Positions 1 through 8,637 of a stretch of DNA of 64,000 nt are shown here, in pieces. The notes under the pieces are model-generated. The model was not told where the DNA came from. It did no database searches and saw only the letters and a program-made list of their open reading frames with translations. Positions within the stretch are counted from its first letter, which is position 1. The number at the start of each line of letters is the position of its first letter. The DNA comes from Microcoleus sp036705565 (GTDB taxonomy: Bacteria > Cyanobacteriota > Cyanobacteriia > Cyanobacteriales > Microcoleaceae). Both the position numbers and the translations under genes were made by a program. The stretch is from NCBI GenBank assembly GCA_036705565.1, contig JAUBUY010000018.1, one strand, 5' to 3'.

Positions 1-188
1 CAATTTGGCATTGTGATATTTTTTACTACTTCATCTTTTGATAAAAAATTAGACAATAGAGATTCAAACTTATTTAATATTTTGCTATTAAAAACAGTAA
101 CATCTGAATCAGCTAAAGCTTCTGCTATATTGTCTATATCTTCTTTTGTGGCGTTTATACTATCTGCCTTAATGTTTAATTTATGCAT
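1..188 (-). CDS. Unknown protein, 5' part only (runs off window)
   Basis: An open frame on the minus strand starts with ATG at 188 and continues past base 1, giving 62 residues beginning MHKLNIKADSINATKEDID. The start overlaps the end of the upstream kinase-like gene by 13 bases, so translational coupling is likely. The residues visible are charged and hydrophilic with no signal peptide or known motif. I do not recognise the family. Base use is as AT-rich as the two genes before it, so it is probably the third member of the same transferred operon. Confidence 0.6.
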   Translation of the reverse strand, partial: MHKLNIKADSINATKEDIDNIAEALADSDVTVFNSKILNKFESLLSNFLSKDEVVKNITMPN

Positions 189-817
189 TTAATTTTCTCG
201 CTAATTATTTGGATGTTACTCTTTAGGTCTTTGCTGCCATCTATTAATAAAACAGGTATATCTCTTTCTTGACATACAGATTTGATAAGTTCCTCAAAGC
301 ATTCTTTTGTGTCAACTAAAAACTCTTTTTGGCTTTGGGTCAAACTGATGTTATCTCTTTTTTCAATGCGAGCAAAGCTTAAAGATACTGGAACACTAAC
401 ATATACTAATAAATCTATATTTTTCAAATCAAACATTAAACAGCTTTTCCAATAACCCAAAAAAGCATTTGCTTGTTTTCCGTACTCTAGTTTGATCATT
501 TGCTCTTGATAGCACAATAGAGTAAAAATGTCTCTATCATAGAAATTGATTTTGTTTGAATCATTTCTAAAAAACTCTTGTTTATAAAAAAAATGTGCTG
601 ATAAAAGGAAAGTTTCATATATACTTGTTTTAAAAGTTTTATTACTTTTAAAAAAGATATCTTCTTTTAATAAATTATCTAATAAAGTTCTTAAAGGAGT
701 ATCTTCTAACTCTGAAATATTACTTGCCAAATACCCATCTTTGGTAAGTTGTTCAATCACTTTACTTATAAGTGTGGTTTTGCCAACTCCATCTATACCT
801 TCAAATATAATATTCAA
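176..817 (-). CDS. Thymidylate-kinase-like P-loop nucleotide kinase
   Basis: The 213-residue product has a Walker A loop at residues 7-14 (GIDGVGKT), the form seen in dTMP kinases, and the usual length of that family (about 205-215). A YDRD motif near residue 93 resembles the substrate-binding DR(Y/H) motif, and a RIEKRD stretch lies where the LID region would be. The start is TTG at 817, one base after the radical SAM stop; an upstream ATG in this frame is closed at once by a stop, so TTG with translational coupling is the sensible choice. Divergence and context suggest a specialised kinase rather than the housekeeping Tmk. Substrate is unknown. The gene is far more AT-rich than the rest of the window. 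Confidence 0.75.
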   Translation of the reverse strand: MNIIFEGIDGVGKTTLISKVIEQLTKDGYLASNISELEDTPLRTLLDNLLKEDIFFKSNKTFKTSIYETFLLSAHFFYKQEFFRNDSNKINFYDRDIFTLLCYQEQMIKLEYGKQANAFLGYWKSCLMFDLKNIDLLVYVSVPVSLSFARIEKRDNISLTQSQKEFLVDTKECFEELIKSVCQERDIPVLLIDGSKDLKSNIQIISEKIKCIN

Positions 818-818
818 T

Positions 819-1643
819 TTAATACATCTCCCACAAGTTTATACATTTTTCGCTTACACATTTAGTTTTGTCTATTCTAGTTTCTTGCATAGACGCAGGA
901 CAACCATAGGTCTTTCCTAAACAATTAACAAAGTTAAATCCATCCCATGCTTTACAGGTCTTAATTAAATTAGATATATCTTTATTAAGATATTGTTGAT
1001 GTGCTTTCACATAATTCTGATTAAAATATGCGGAGTAATATTGGATTACTTTATATACCTCTGTGATTTCTGATGTGTTTTTTATATCAAACTTTTTACT
1101 ACTACTATCAATATCATGAACTAAATTTATTGATAAGGAATTTACTCCTCTCTCAATTAAAGTTTCAACAGTTTTTCTAAATTGTTCTATATTATAATTA
1201 TTGAGACATATTTTTACTTCTAACAATGAACTTTTATACTCTAAAACTTTATCAATTGCTTTTAATATAGAACTGCTATTTATCGTTCTTAATGAATAGC
1301 CATTGTCAAAAGTATCGAAGGAAATAATGATTTTATCAAGATTTTCAAATATATCTTGTGGATCAACCGAATCCAATAATTTTAACAGAATAATGCCATT
1401 TGTAAATATTGAACATTTTATATTTTTACTTTTCGCCAATTTAATCATTTCTATGATATTGGGATTCAAAAAAGGCTCTCCTCCAGTTATAAAAATATTT
1501 TTTGGTTCATTCCTTAGTACCTCATTAAACATACTAAGTGTCATTTGTTCTTTATATCTACCATGATCATGATAAAAACAATATTCACAATTTAAATTGC
1601 AAATTTGATTCACTTCAATAAGAATACTGTCTTGATCCACCAT
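819..1643 (-). CDS. Radical SAM domain protein
   Basis: The 274-residue protein carries the radical SAM cluster motif CNLNCEYC at residues 15-22 (CxxxCxxC), followed by a GGEP motif typical of SAM binding. The C-terminal 45 residues hold five more cysteines, which could ligate an auxiliary iron-sulfur cluster as in SPASM-type enzymes; that part is inference. An AAGGAAA ribosome site precedes the ATG. It is the first gene of a tight minus-strand operon with the kinase-like gene and the truncated third gene. The substrate cannot be told from sequence. AT-rich composition unlike the flanking chromosome points to horizontal transfer. Confidence 0.85.
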   Translation of the reverse strand: MVDQDSILIEVNQICNLNCEYCFYHDHGRYKEQMTLSMFNEVLRNEPKNIFITGGEPFLNPNIIEMIKLAKSKNIKCSIFTNGIILLKLLDSVDPQDIFENLDKIIISFDTFDNGYSLRTINSSSILKAIDKVLEYKSSLLEVKICLNNYNIEQFRKTVETLIERGVNSLSINLVHDIDSSSKKFDIKNTSEITEVYKVIQYYSAYFNQNYVKAHQQYLNKDISNLIKTCKAWDGFNFVNCLGKTYGCPASMQETRIDKTKCVSEKCINLWEMY

Positions 1644-1783
1644 CTGTTCGATTTCCTTAAGTATTGTGGCTAGACATAGACTAATAAAAACCAGCGATTT
1701 TCATTTTAAAGGAAGCATCCCAATCATGCAATGAGTAGAAATACTCAGATAAATTTAGAGCTAATTGGGGTTTGCTGAAAAAG

Positions 1784-2094
1784 TATAGCAACCGCCTTGG
1801 CGGTTAGGACGCAAAGCGTAAGACATTCTCTATTGCATCTGGTAAACAATCAAACTGATCTAGTTGTTTGCGGATGCGACTTTTTAACCAAGACCAGCAT
1901 TGCTCTATTTTGTTAAGGTCTGGGGAATAGGTTGAATATAATACTGGCTTCACTAATTTTTAAGCCATCTAGCTTGATGGCTTGAATAACGGCATGACGT
2001 AGGTCGTAGCTGTAGGGTTTGGGCATGAAAAGTGCGATCGCAGAAAGCGGGACTATTTCTAGTCTACGTCTTAACCGCCTTGGCGGTTGCTATA
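1784..2094. mobile_element. Internally deleted IS630-type element with 27-bp inverted repeats
   Basis: The ends are near-perfect inverted repeats (1784-1810 and 2068-2094, one mismatch) containing the palindromic core ACCGCCTTGGCGGT. Both ends sit on TA dinucleotides, as expected for IS630/Tc1-mariner elements that target TA. At about 310 bp the element is far shorter than a full IS630 (about 1.1 kb) and holds only the two ends of a transposase gene. It is a non-autonomous, MITE-like derivative that could still be mobilised in trans. Confidence 0.8.
1804..2026 (-). pseudogene. IS630 family transposase remnant
   Basis: The start encodes MPKPYSYDLRHAVIQAIKLD, the HTH-containing N terminus of IS630 transposases. 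After about 32 codons the reading changes frame into YSPDLNKIEQCWSWLKSR, the C-terminal part of the DDE catalytic domain, ending in a stop at 1804. The middle of the gene, including the other two catalytic acidic residues, is deleted, and the 223-nt length shows a frameshift at the junction. It cannot encode an active transposase. Confidence 0.8.
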
Positions 2095-4177
2095 GTTTCT
2101 GGCGCGAACTCAGGTGAGCTTCAATTTCCGATCGCGATCGCCATACAGGGCGCAATTCCTTGCGAGCAAAGAGCTGCAACTGATCGCCGACGTGGGGCGA
2201 ACCAGGTTGAGTAGCGTTGCCGTAACTGTTTAGCGCCATCGCTTTCACCGGATTCGAGAACTCAATCGCAGCCACAAAAGAATCGCCTGCAACCGCTTGA
2301 AAGCGATTGTCTTTCCCAGGAGCGAACCATACTGAGCGAAATACACCCAAATCACCGTCACCTCCATTTGCCGGCAAATTCGCTTCCCCAGGCAATCGGA
2401 AGACTTCCCCCCAGGCCACATCTAACGCGCCATAAGTCGCCTCAACTTTGGTTGCTGTCGCTTCCAGCACCCGCACCGCCTCCGCAGGATTTGCCAACCC
2501 GTCTGGCGTCGTTAGAGGCGCATCTTCGCTCCAAGGTTTAGCGAATAACTTATCGGCATCCATCGCTTTTTTCCAAAAGGCAAACAGCACCGCACCGCGA
2601 CTGTCAGCATCGACTTTGCGATTCCAAGTGGCGAGAACTTCCGCAGCGCGGCGCGCTTTTTCACTGCCTTGCCGTGCGACGGGAATTAAATCATCGAGGA
2701 GGCGATCGGCGAGTTCTACCTGAGTAGAATGTTTGTATTGCATCAATTCATCGAAAGAGATTTTTTCATCTTCTAACAGCATTTTTGCCGATCGCTGCGA
2801 TCGCAAATCCATCGGGCCGCGCGGTGCCATGTAGGCGGGATAATTATTCGGTGCGATCGCGCTGGGAAACGTCGTTGTCCAAGGAGGATCGTTGGTATTT
2901 TGCAACCAACCGCTGGGCGGATCGACAACGCGCGGCAAATCCGCATAAGGATGATTTTTGCTCCACAAAGTCTCTGACGTATCGCCTGGGATTGTGTCTG
3001 ACCAGTATTTAAAATCTCCGTTTTTGCGAATGGGGACTTGACCGTTAAACAAGTGCATGATATGCCCCTCTCGATCGGCATACATGACGGTAAACATGGG
3101 AATTTCTAAGCGCTTTAAAACAGCCTCAAATTCATTGAAATTCCGGGCTCGTGCCATATCCCACCACTGCTGAAGGGCTGCTGGTTTATCGAGTCCGACA
3201 ACGCGCAGGGCGATCGCTTTGCCCTGTTTTTCTGTGAGAATCGGCCCGTGAACAGAACGCCGCACTACTAGAGATTCCGATCGCAAATTCCCATTCTTTT
3301 CTTTGACTTTTAAAACCTTCTCTTCCCTGTCAAAACTTCGGACTTCGCCATCGAAGCGATAGCCATCGTTAGCGAGGGGCAATTCGTAGGCATCCCAGCC
3401 ATCGTGAGTGTTGACAGTATGAGTCCATCCCAAGTTGTCGTTAAAGGCGATCGTTAATACAGGAAATCCGACGAGAGTCGCTCCGTAAGCGTTAATTTCT
3501 GGGGCAACCAGTTGTGCTTCGTACCATAAATATAAATCCGACCAAGGAAGGTGAGGATTTGCCAATAGCATGGCATTGCCACTTTGAGAATGGGAAGGAG
3601 CGATCGCCCAACCATTAGAGCCTTTGGGGGTGTGATTTTCAGTGAGATTTTCAACGCGCTCTGGATCGACTACAAAAGTAAAATTGATGACACGCTGCTC
3701 GTGTGCCAATACATCTGCCGGTTTGAGGGGCAATGCTACCTTTAATTCTTCCGTGAGCGCCTCTGGGTGTTCTTTTGCATAGGCATTCATTCCGCCAACA
3801 AAAGCATCGAGATAGTTGCGAAAAATGGGAGTTTGTGATTCATACCACGCCTTTGCACGATTAGGAATTCCCATAGTTTGCACCCAGCGATCGGATTCCA
3901 GATAATCTTCACCCCAAAATTCCGCAGCTTGTCCGCGAGCTTGCCCGTAAAGACGCAAAATCAGATTACCGTGACTTTGCATCTGCGCCCACCCAAAAGC
4001 GTAGAAAAGGCTTTTAGTATTCTCTCCGTAAATATGTGGAATTCCATAGGTATCCCAAAGAATTTGAGTGCCTGTTTGAGGCGAGGATTGAACCCCATTA
4101 TTTAGAAGCAAAACTAAAATAAAACTCATTAATAACGAAACAATCCGTCGGTCTTGTTTTTTTAGTTGTAGAAACAC
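2090..4177 (-). CDS. Penicillin acylase family N-terminal nucleophile hydrolase
   Basis: The 695-residue product begins with a basic, hydrophobic export signal (residues about 10-30), so it is likely periplasmic. The GSNGW motif at 186-190 supplies Ser187, the expected N-terminal nucleophile released by autocatalytic cleavage after Gly186. An alpha chain before it, the NPH motif (about 206-208) and the large beta chain after it fit penicillin/acyl-homoserine-lactone acylases. Likely activity is hydrolysis of an amide-linked acyl group; the substrate, including lactone signals, is unproven. The stop codon lies inside the inverted repeat of the neighbouring IS630 remnant, so the last residues may have been replaced. 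Confidence 0.9.
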   Translation of the reverse strand: MFLQLKKQDRRIVSLLMSFILVLLLNNGVQSSPQTGTQILWDTYGIPHIYGENTKSLFYAFGWAQMQSHGNLILRLYGQARGQAAEFWGEDYLESDRWVQTMGIPNRAKAWYESQTPIFRNYLDAFVGGMNAYAKEHPEALTEELKVALPLKPADVLAHEQRVINFTFVVDPERVENLTENHTPKGSNGWAIAPSHSQSGNAMLLANPHLPWSDLYLWYEAQLVAPEINAYGATLVGFPVLTIAFNDNLGWTHTVNTHDGWDAYELPLANDGYRFDGEVRSFDREEKVLKVKEKNGNLRSESLVVRRSVHGPILTEKQGKAIALRVVGLDKPAALQQWWDMARARNFNEFEAVLKRLEIPMFTVMYADREGHIMHLFNGQVPIRKNGDFKYWSDTIPGDTSETLWSKNHPYADLPRVVDPPSGWLQNTNDPPWTTTFPSAIAPNNYPAYMAPRGPMDLRSQRSAKMLLEDEKISFDELMQYKHSTQVELADRLLDDLIPVARQGSEKARRAAEVLATWNRKVDADSRGAVLFAFWKKAMDADKLFAKPWSEDAPLTTPDGLANPAEAVRVLEATATKVEATYGALDVAWGEVFRLPGEANLPANGGDGDLGVFRSVWFAPGKDNRFQAVAGDSFVAAIEFSNPVKAMALNSYGNATQPGSPHVGDQLQLFARKELRPVWRSRSEIEAHLSSRQKL

Positions 4178-4548
4178 TGGAAATTAATTGGCTAGGGTGG
4201 TTTAAACTGAGAAATTGCAGCCTTTTAAACAAGCTGCATGAACAAAACGCCGAGGATTTAAACCCCTTTTATGGAGAACAAGGGAAAAATTTATACCAAA
4301 TCCGTTGCCCCAAAATGTAATCTATCTACGTCTATCTGAGTCGATATGCAGTTAAAAAAATAACTTTTCTTCGAGCTATCCAGAAAATCCTAAAAAAGAC
4401 CCTGTGTAAATCGGATGTGAAATTAAAAACCCTCCGCTAGCTCACCAACTTGAAAAGCGCTATAAAACGCCGCTGTGCCTACTGTAAAGCGCCTTATGTT
4501 ATTGGTGAGGAGGGGGGGTAAACAAGTAGGGCGAGATAGGTTATAAGG
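4178..4548. other. Intergenic stretch without recognisable gene
   Basis: This 371-base gap lies between the 5' end of the acylase gene and the 3' end of the MORN gene, both on the minus strand. I see no convincing ORF, RNA gene or strong hairpin. It should hold the acylase promoter, but no clear -35/-10 pair stands out. Confidence 0.5.
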
Positions 4549-5634
4549 TTATTTTTTAATTTGACCTTGTTGCCAATTTCCTTCTACTTTCGTTCCATCT
4601 GCATAAATGTAGGAACCTTGCCCGTGTTTCTGGCCGTTGAGGAATTCACCTTGATAGCGATCGCCATTGGCGTAAATGCAGGTACCTTTGCCGTTGAACT
4701 GACCATCGCTAAATTCGCCTTCGCAGCGATCGCCATTCTTAAAAACGTAAACTCCTTTCCCGCTCATCTTACCCTTGACAAAAGTGCCTTTATAGCTATC
4801 TCCATTGGCGAACTCGCGGACACCTTCACCACTAAATTCTCCATTGTCAAACGGCCCTTGATAACGTCCTCCTTCTTTAAAAGTAAACAACCCCTGACCT
4901 TGAGTGTTGCCCTTGACAAACTCTCCTTCATAGCGGTTGCCATTCGGATATTCGCGAACCCCTTTACCGTGAAATTGCCCTTCACTAAATTGCCCCTCAT
5001 AACGGCCTCCGACCGCAAAGGTATAAATTCCCTGTCCGTGAGGCAAGTTATTCAGCAACTCTCCTTCGTAGCGGTTCTTATTAGCATATTGACAGACGCC
5101 TTTGCCGTTAACTTTTCCTTCTTTAATATCTCCTTCGCATCGAGTGCCATTACTGAACGTAAAAGCCCCACGACCGCTGGGAGAACCACTCGTAAAAGAG
5201 CCTTCGTAACGAATGCCGTTAGTCGAGGTAAAAGTGCCTGTACCGTCGAACTCACCGTTTTTAAAAGTACCTTCGTAGCGGTTGCCGTTAGCAAATTCGC
5301 GGACACCTTTACCGTTGAATTCACCCAAGGCAAATTCTCCTTGATATTTACCTTCTTCTTTAAAGGTATAAATTCCTTGACCGTGAGGTTGGCCGTTGAG
5401 AAAAGAGCCTTCGTAGCGATCGCCGTTGGCATATTGACACATGCCGGGGCCGCTGAGTTTTCCCTCACTCAATTCTCCCTCGCAACGTCCGCCATCGGGT
5501 AAAGTAATTACTCCTGCCATTGCGCTGTGAGGGTTGGCAAACAACAAAGCCATTCCCAAGTTGGTACCAAGTAATAGAGTGAGTCCAACTCGCTGAAGTT
5601 TACTTAATATTGCTGACGACATTCCCACATTCAT
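4549..5634 (-). CDS. MORN-repeat protein, exported
   Basis: The 361-residue protein has an N-terminal signal-like segment ending SAMA at about residue 40, then thirteen full MORN repeats of 23 residues and a partial fourteenth (consensus RYEGxFxxGxxxGxGxxxxxxG). Repeats 1, 6 and 12 are the RCEG variant and those after them are the HGQG variant, so the array seems to have grown by copying blocks of five or six repeats. MORN arrays form extended beta hairpins, often binding lipid or protein partners; its role here is unknown. Every frame overlapping it on the other strand is a shadow of the repeat array. Confidence 0.9.
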   Translation of the reverse strand: MNVGMSSAILSKLQRVGLTLLLGTNLGMALLFANPHSAMAGVITLPDGGRCEGELSEGKLSGPGMCQYANGDRYEGSFLNGQPHGQGIYTFKEEGKYQGEFALGEFNGKGVREFANGNRYEGTFKNGEFDGTGTFTSTNGIRYEGSFTSGSPSGRGAFTFSNGTRCEGDIKEGKVNGKGVCQYANKNRYEGELLNNLPHGQGIYTFAVGGRYEGQFSEGQFHGKGVREYPNGNRYEGEFVKGNTQGQGLFTFKEGGRYQGPFDNGEFSGEGVREFANGDSYKGTFVKGKMSGKGVYVFKNGDRCEGEFSDGQFNGKGTCIYANGDRYQGEFLNGQKHGQGSYIYADGTKVEGNWQQGQIKK

Positions 5635-5724
5635 AATTCACAAAAAATTCAACTTTTAACTTTGCTATTCCTTGGACGGTGCTATAGAATTCCCAGCCAA
5701 ATTGCTATAGTCTCAATAAAATCC

Positions 5725-7233
5725 CTAGTCAGTGAGCCGGAAGATAATGACTATTCTTTCCCCTTGAATGCCACTCTCTGATGGGGCATATTTCCTTTCT
5801 TGTACTTGTTTCATCGCTGCGCGATTCAAGTCGTTGTATTTGCTAGGAGTCAATATCTTGATGTTGGATGTCTTACCGTTGGGGTCAATGTCACAAATGA
5901 GTTCCACTTGGCCTTGGCGCCCTTCTTCTCTGGCTGCGATCGGATATTCAGGTTTACCGCAGCCACTAATGCAAGTGGCCAGAGGCGCGCCGGCAGGGCG
6001 CGAAGGACTCCCCCCTCTTCCTGGATTTGTCGGTTTTGGCATTGGCCCGGAACCGCTGCCAAATGGCTGTGACGAACCCCCGCCGCCATTTCCACCTCCA
6101 CCGGGTGATGAGTTCGATGCACTTCCTGCAGGGCTACCAGAGGAGGGGAGGTTTCCTAAATCTCCGATCGCACTTCCCGAATTTCCGCCACCTCCTGGCC
6201 TGGTGGCCGTGACTGGGGAGCCAGCCGCAGGCGATCGGGGCGATCGCCCCGAACCAGCCGCAAATGGCTCATCAGAAGGTATGTTGCCATTTTCGCGGGC
6301 ACCGGATGGTGAGTTCGACGCACTTCCTCCGGGGCTATCAGGGGAGGAGGGGTTTGTGAGATCCCCGATCGCATTTCCAGAGTTACTACCGCCTCCTGGC
6401 CTAGTAGCTGTGACTGGCGGGCCAGCCGCGGGCGATCGCTGTAGGGGCCCGGAAGAAGGATTTAATGGCTCTGAGGAAGGTTCCCCGCTACCCGCCGAAG
6501 CAGGCGGCTGGTTTTCAGGGCTGTCTGAGGAGTTGAGATTTCCAGCATCTTTTGTAAAGTCTGGGAGACTCGCAGCACCCTTGGGGCGGGAGTCGCTAAC
6601 GGGTGGTTCGCTTTTTGGAGGATCGGGCGAGGGGGTTTCGGGTTCCTGAGCGATCGGGGTTTGAGGAGTTTTTGGGGAATTGAAATCCTCTTGAGGTGCG
6701 GGGGAAGGCTCCTCTGGAATCGGCGGTGGCGTTACCGCTACCGGTGGCTCCTCTGGAATCGGCGGTGGCGTTGCCGCTACTGGCTGCTCCTCTGGAATCG
6801 GCGGTGGCGTTGCCGCTACCGGTGGCTCCTCTGGAATCGGCGGTGGCGTTACCGCTACCGGTGGCTCCTCTGGAATCGGCGGTGGCGTTGCCGCTACTGG
6901 TGGCTCCTCTGGAATCGGCGGTGGCGTTGCCGCTACTGGTGGCTCCTCTGCGGGAGTTGGATCTGGTGGCGGTTCTGGTTTTAACGTCTCAGGCGGGGGA
7001 GATGCCTTTTCTGGAATAGTCTGCTCTGGCTGGGTTTCCTCTACTTTTGGCTCATCAAGCACAACAATTTCAATTGCATCCTCTTCAAATTCAGCAGGTT
7101 TGACGAACTTGAGGCTCAACGGCAGCGCGACACCGTGCAGTAAGGTTGAGGCTAACAGACTGATCGCCAGAACTTTTTTGAGAGCTTCTTCTTGTTGTTG
7201 TCTTTGCGTCGCCGAAATATTTGAAAAACTCAT
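5725..7233 (-). CDS. TonB family energy transducer
   Basis: The 502-residue protein has one transmembrane segment (about 22-42), then a very long Pro/Glu then Gly/Ser/Pro-rich periplasmic spacer, and a C-terminal TonB domain of about 85 residues (PEYPIAAREEGRQGQVEL onward, ending in the RKYAPS...VIIFRL segment). It would couple the inner-membrane proton gradient, through ExbB/ExbD, to outer-membrane receptors for iron complexes or cobalamin. Classic TonB is about 240 residues; the excess is the spacer. It is divergent from exbB-exbD across a 744-base region with a Fur-box-like site. Confidence 0.9.
   Translation of the reverse strand: MSFSNISATQRQQQEEALKKVLAISLLASTLLHGVALPLSLKFVKPAEFEEDAIEIVVLDEPKVEETQPEQTIPEKASPPPETLKPEPPPDPTPAEEPPVAATPPPIPEEPPVAATPPPIPEEPPVAVTPPPIPEEPPVAATPPPIPEEQPVAATPPPIPEEPPVAVTPPPIPEEPSPAPQEDFNSPKTPQTPIAQEPETPSPDPPKSEPPVSDSRPKGAASLPDFTKDAGNLNSSDSPENQPPASAGSGEPSSEPLNPSSGPLQRSPAAGPPVTATRPGGGSNSGNAIGDLTNPSSPDSPGGSASNSPSGARENGNIPSDEPFAAGSGRSPRSPAAGSPVTATRPGGGGNSGSAIGDLGNLPSSGSPAGSASNSSPGGGGNGGGGSSQPFGSGSGPMPKPTNPGRGGSPSRPAGAPLATCISGCGKPEYPIAAREEGRQGQVELICDIDPNGKTSNIKILTPSKYNDLNRAAMKQVQERKYAPSESGIQGERIVIIFRLTD
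6708..6950 (-). repeat. 39-bp coding tandem repeat in tonB spacer
   Basis: Six 39-bp units encode EEPPVAATPPPIP with changes A/V at position 7 and one P-to-Q. Units are nearly identical at the DNA level, so the array probably changes length by slippage or recombination. It would set the reach of the TonB arm across the periplasm. Confidence 0.9.
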
Positions 7234-7977
7234 GCCTTCTCACTCTCCTTTATGGATGGCAACATCCTCGCTGGCTCCCCGACATCACCCGAAACAAGCT
7301 ACCAACTGCGGGTTGAGCTTGCTATCACTGATGAACCTACCCATCCTATAAGAAGACTGTCACCCTGTTCAAGACTCTTGCAATTAATTTTCATTATTTA
7401 ATTTTGAGATAGGGGCTAGAGGCTACCAATCAGCATTTTCTTTGGGGGCGTCTACTTTGCTCTTATGGGCGGTGTCAATGTTCTGATTCTGGCAGGGCCA
7501 GGTTCCACAACGCCTTAAATGCAATACTCTAGCCCCTAATCTACCAACAAAATTCCACATTCTCAAGCTTTTCATAAAAATCAATTAATTAGTAAAACTT
7601 ATTTCTTTTTGCTATCAGTTCGATAATTATTATCTAAAAGTGTGGCGCATGACTTGACAAACCCTGAACTTTGTGGAAACCTAGTTGAGAATCTTTTAAA
7701 TTATTGAAGATTATTGTCAAGTCCTAACGCAAATATTTAGCAAAGAAGCACTGGCAGAACAATCTGTCGCGATCTCGATCGGGATCGCAGTAGGAGCATT
7801 TTGGGTACAGACGAAGATAGTCACATACAGGTAGTGCGATCGCGCTTGAGTGAAACAATTCGCAGCCTGAATCACTTGTGCCGACTTGACGCAGAAACTC
7901 TACCAACCTTCGATCGGGCTAATTACAGCATTAGGCAGCTTGCGATCACTCAACCGAGCTAGCGAGAGTACAAATCA
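7234..7977. other. Divergent regulatory region between tonB and exbB
   Basis: This 744-base gap separates the divergent tonB and exbB genes. A short minus-strand ORF within it shows no protein-like features and is rejected. The region is AT-rich around 7540-7660 and contains the Fur-box-like palindrome annotated separately. Promoters for both genes must lie here. Confidence 0.6.
7621..7635. promoter_or_regulatory. Candidate Fur box (7-1-7 type)
   Basis: The sequence CGATAATTATTATCT is a perfect GATAAT-T-ATTATC inverted repeat and matches the 7-1-7 Fur model (TGATAAT-N-ATTATCA) at 12 of 14 positions. It lies between divergent tonB and exbB, genes commonly under Fur control. Distance to each start is about 340-390 bases, so long leaders or a closer unseen site are possible. 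Confidence 0.55.
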
Positions 7978-8637
7978 ATGGATGCTTTCATTTACATTTT
8001 TCGCGCCGCAGGCATTGTTGCTTGGCCGCTATTTGCCTCCTCAATCGCAGCAGTCGCGCTGATCATAGAGCGTCTTGCCTTTTGGTTTAGGGTAAATCGG
8101 CGGCAGCGGCGAGTCGTGCGAGAAGTGCTACAGCTTTACAGTCAAAACCCCGATTCCGCCATCAAAAAGTTACAAGTAAACAGCGATTTGCCCCTAGCCC
8201 GGATTTTTTTAGAAGCTTTAGAATTAGACTCCCCCAACATCGAAGAATTTCGTTTGGCCTTAGAGAGTGGTGCTCAGGCAGAAATCCCCATCCTGAAGCG
8301 ATTCAATACAATATTTGACACCATTATCAGCCTTTCCCCACTATTTGGGTTGCTCGGAACAGTTTTGGGGTTAATTACCACCTTTAGTTCTCTCAAACTG
8401 GGGAATGCCACGGGCACCAATGCCGCAGGCGTTACTTCTGGGATTAGCGAAGCCCTCGTTTCTACGGCAATAGGGTTAGTTGTGGCAATCTTTACACTCT
8501 TATTTGCCAATATGTTTCGCGGGTTTTACTTACAGCAGATAGCTTTTATTCAGGAAGCTGGAGGCCAGCTAGAGTTAATGTACCGTCACCGCTACGAAAA
8601 ACTACCAAGAGAATCTAATTATGCGCCTACCCGATGA
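7978..8637 (+). CDS. exbB: ExbB/TolQ/MotA-type proton channel protein
   Basis: The 219-residue protein has three predicted membrane segments (about 10-32, 110-135, 158-182) and a cytoplasmic stretch between the first two, as in ExbB. The SPLFGLLGTVLGLITTF segment and the later GISEALVSTAIGLVVAI segment match the conserved channel helices. It forms the inner-membrane motor with ExbD that powers TonB. The next gene overlaps its end by 17 bases, so the two are co-translated. Confidence 0.92.
   Translation: MDAFIYIFRAAGIVAWPLFASSIAAVALIIERLAFWFRVNRRQRRVVREVLQLYSQNPDSAIKKLQVNSDLPLARIFLEALELDSPNIEEFRLALESGAQAEIPILKRFNTIFDTIISLSPLFGLLGTVLGLITTFSSLKLGNATGTNAAGVTSGISEALVSTAIGLVVAIFTLLFANMFRGFYLQQIAFIQEAGGQLELMYRHRYEKLPRESNYAPTR

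Noticed and set aside
2032..2214. Short plus-strand ORF across the IS630 end
   Set aside because: It runs through the inverted repeat and into the antisense of the acylase gene.
4561..7019. Long plus-strand ORFs opposite the MORN and tonB genes
   Set aside because: They mirror the repeat arrays of the minus-strand genes and have no recognisable domain or ribosome site.
7724..7906. 60-residue minus-strand ORF between tonB and exbB
   Set aside because: No family features; the region is better explained as divergent regulatory DNA.
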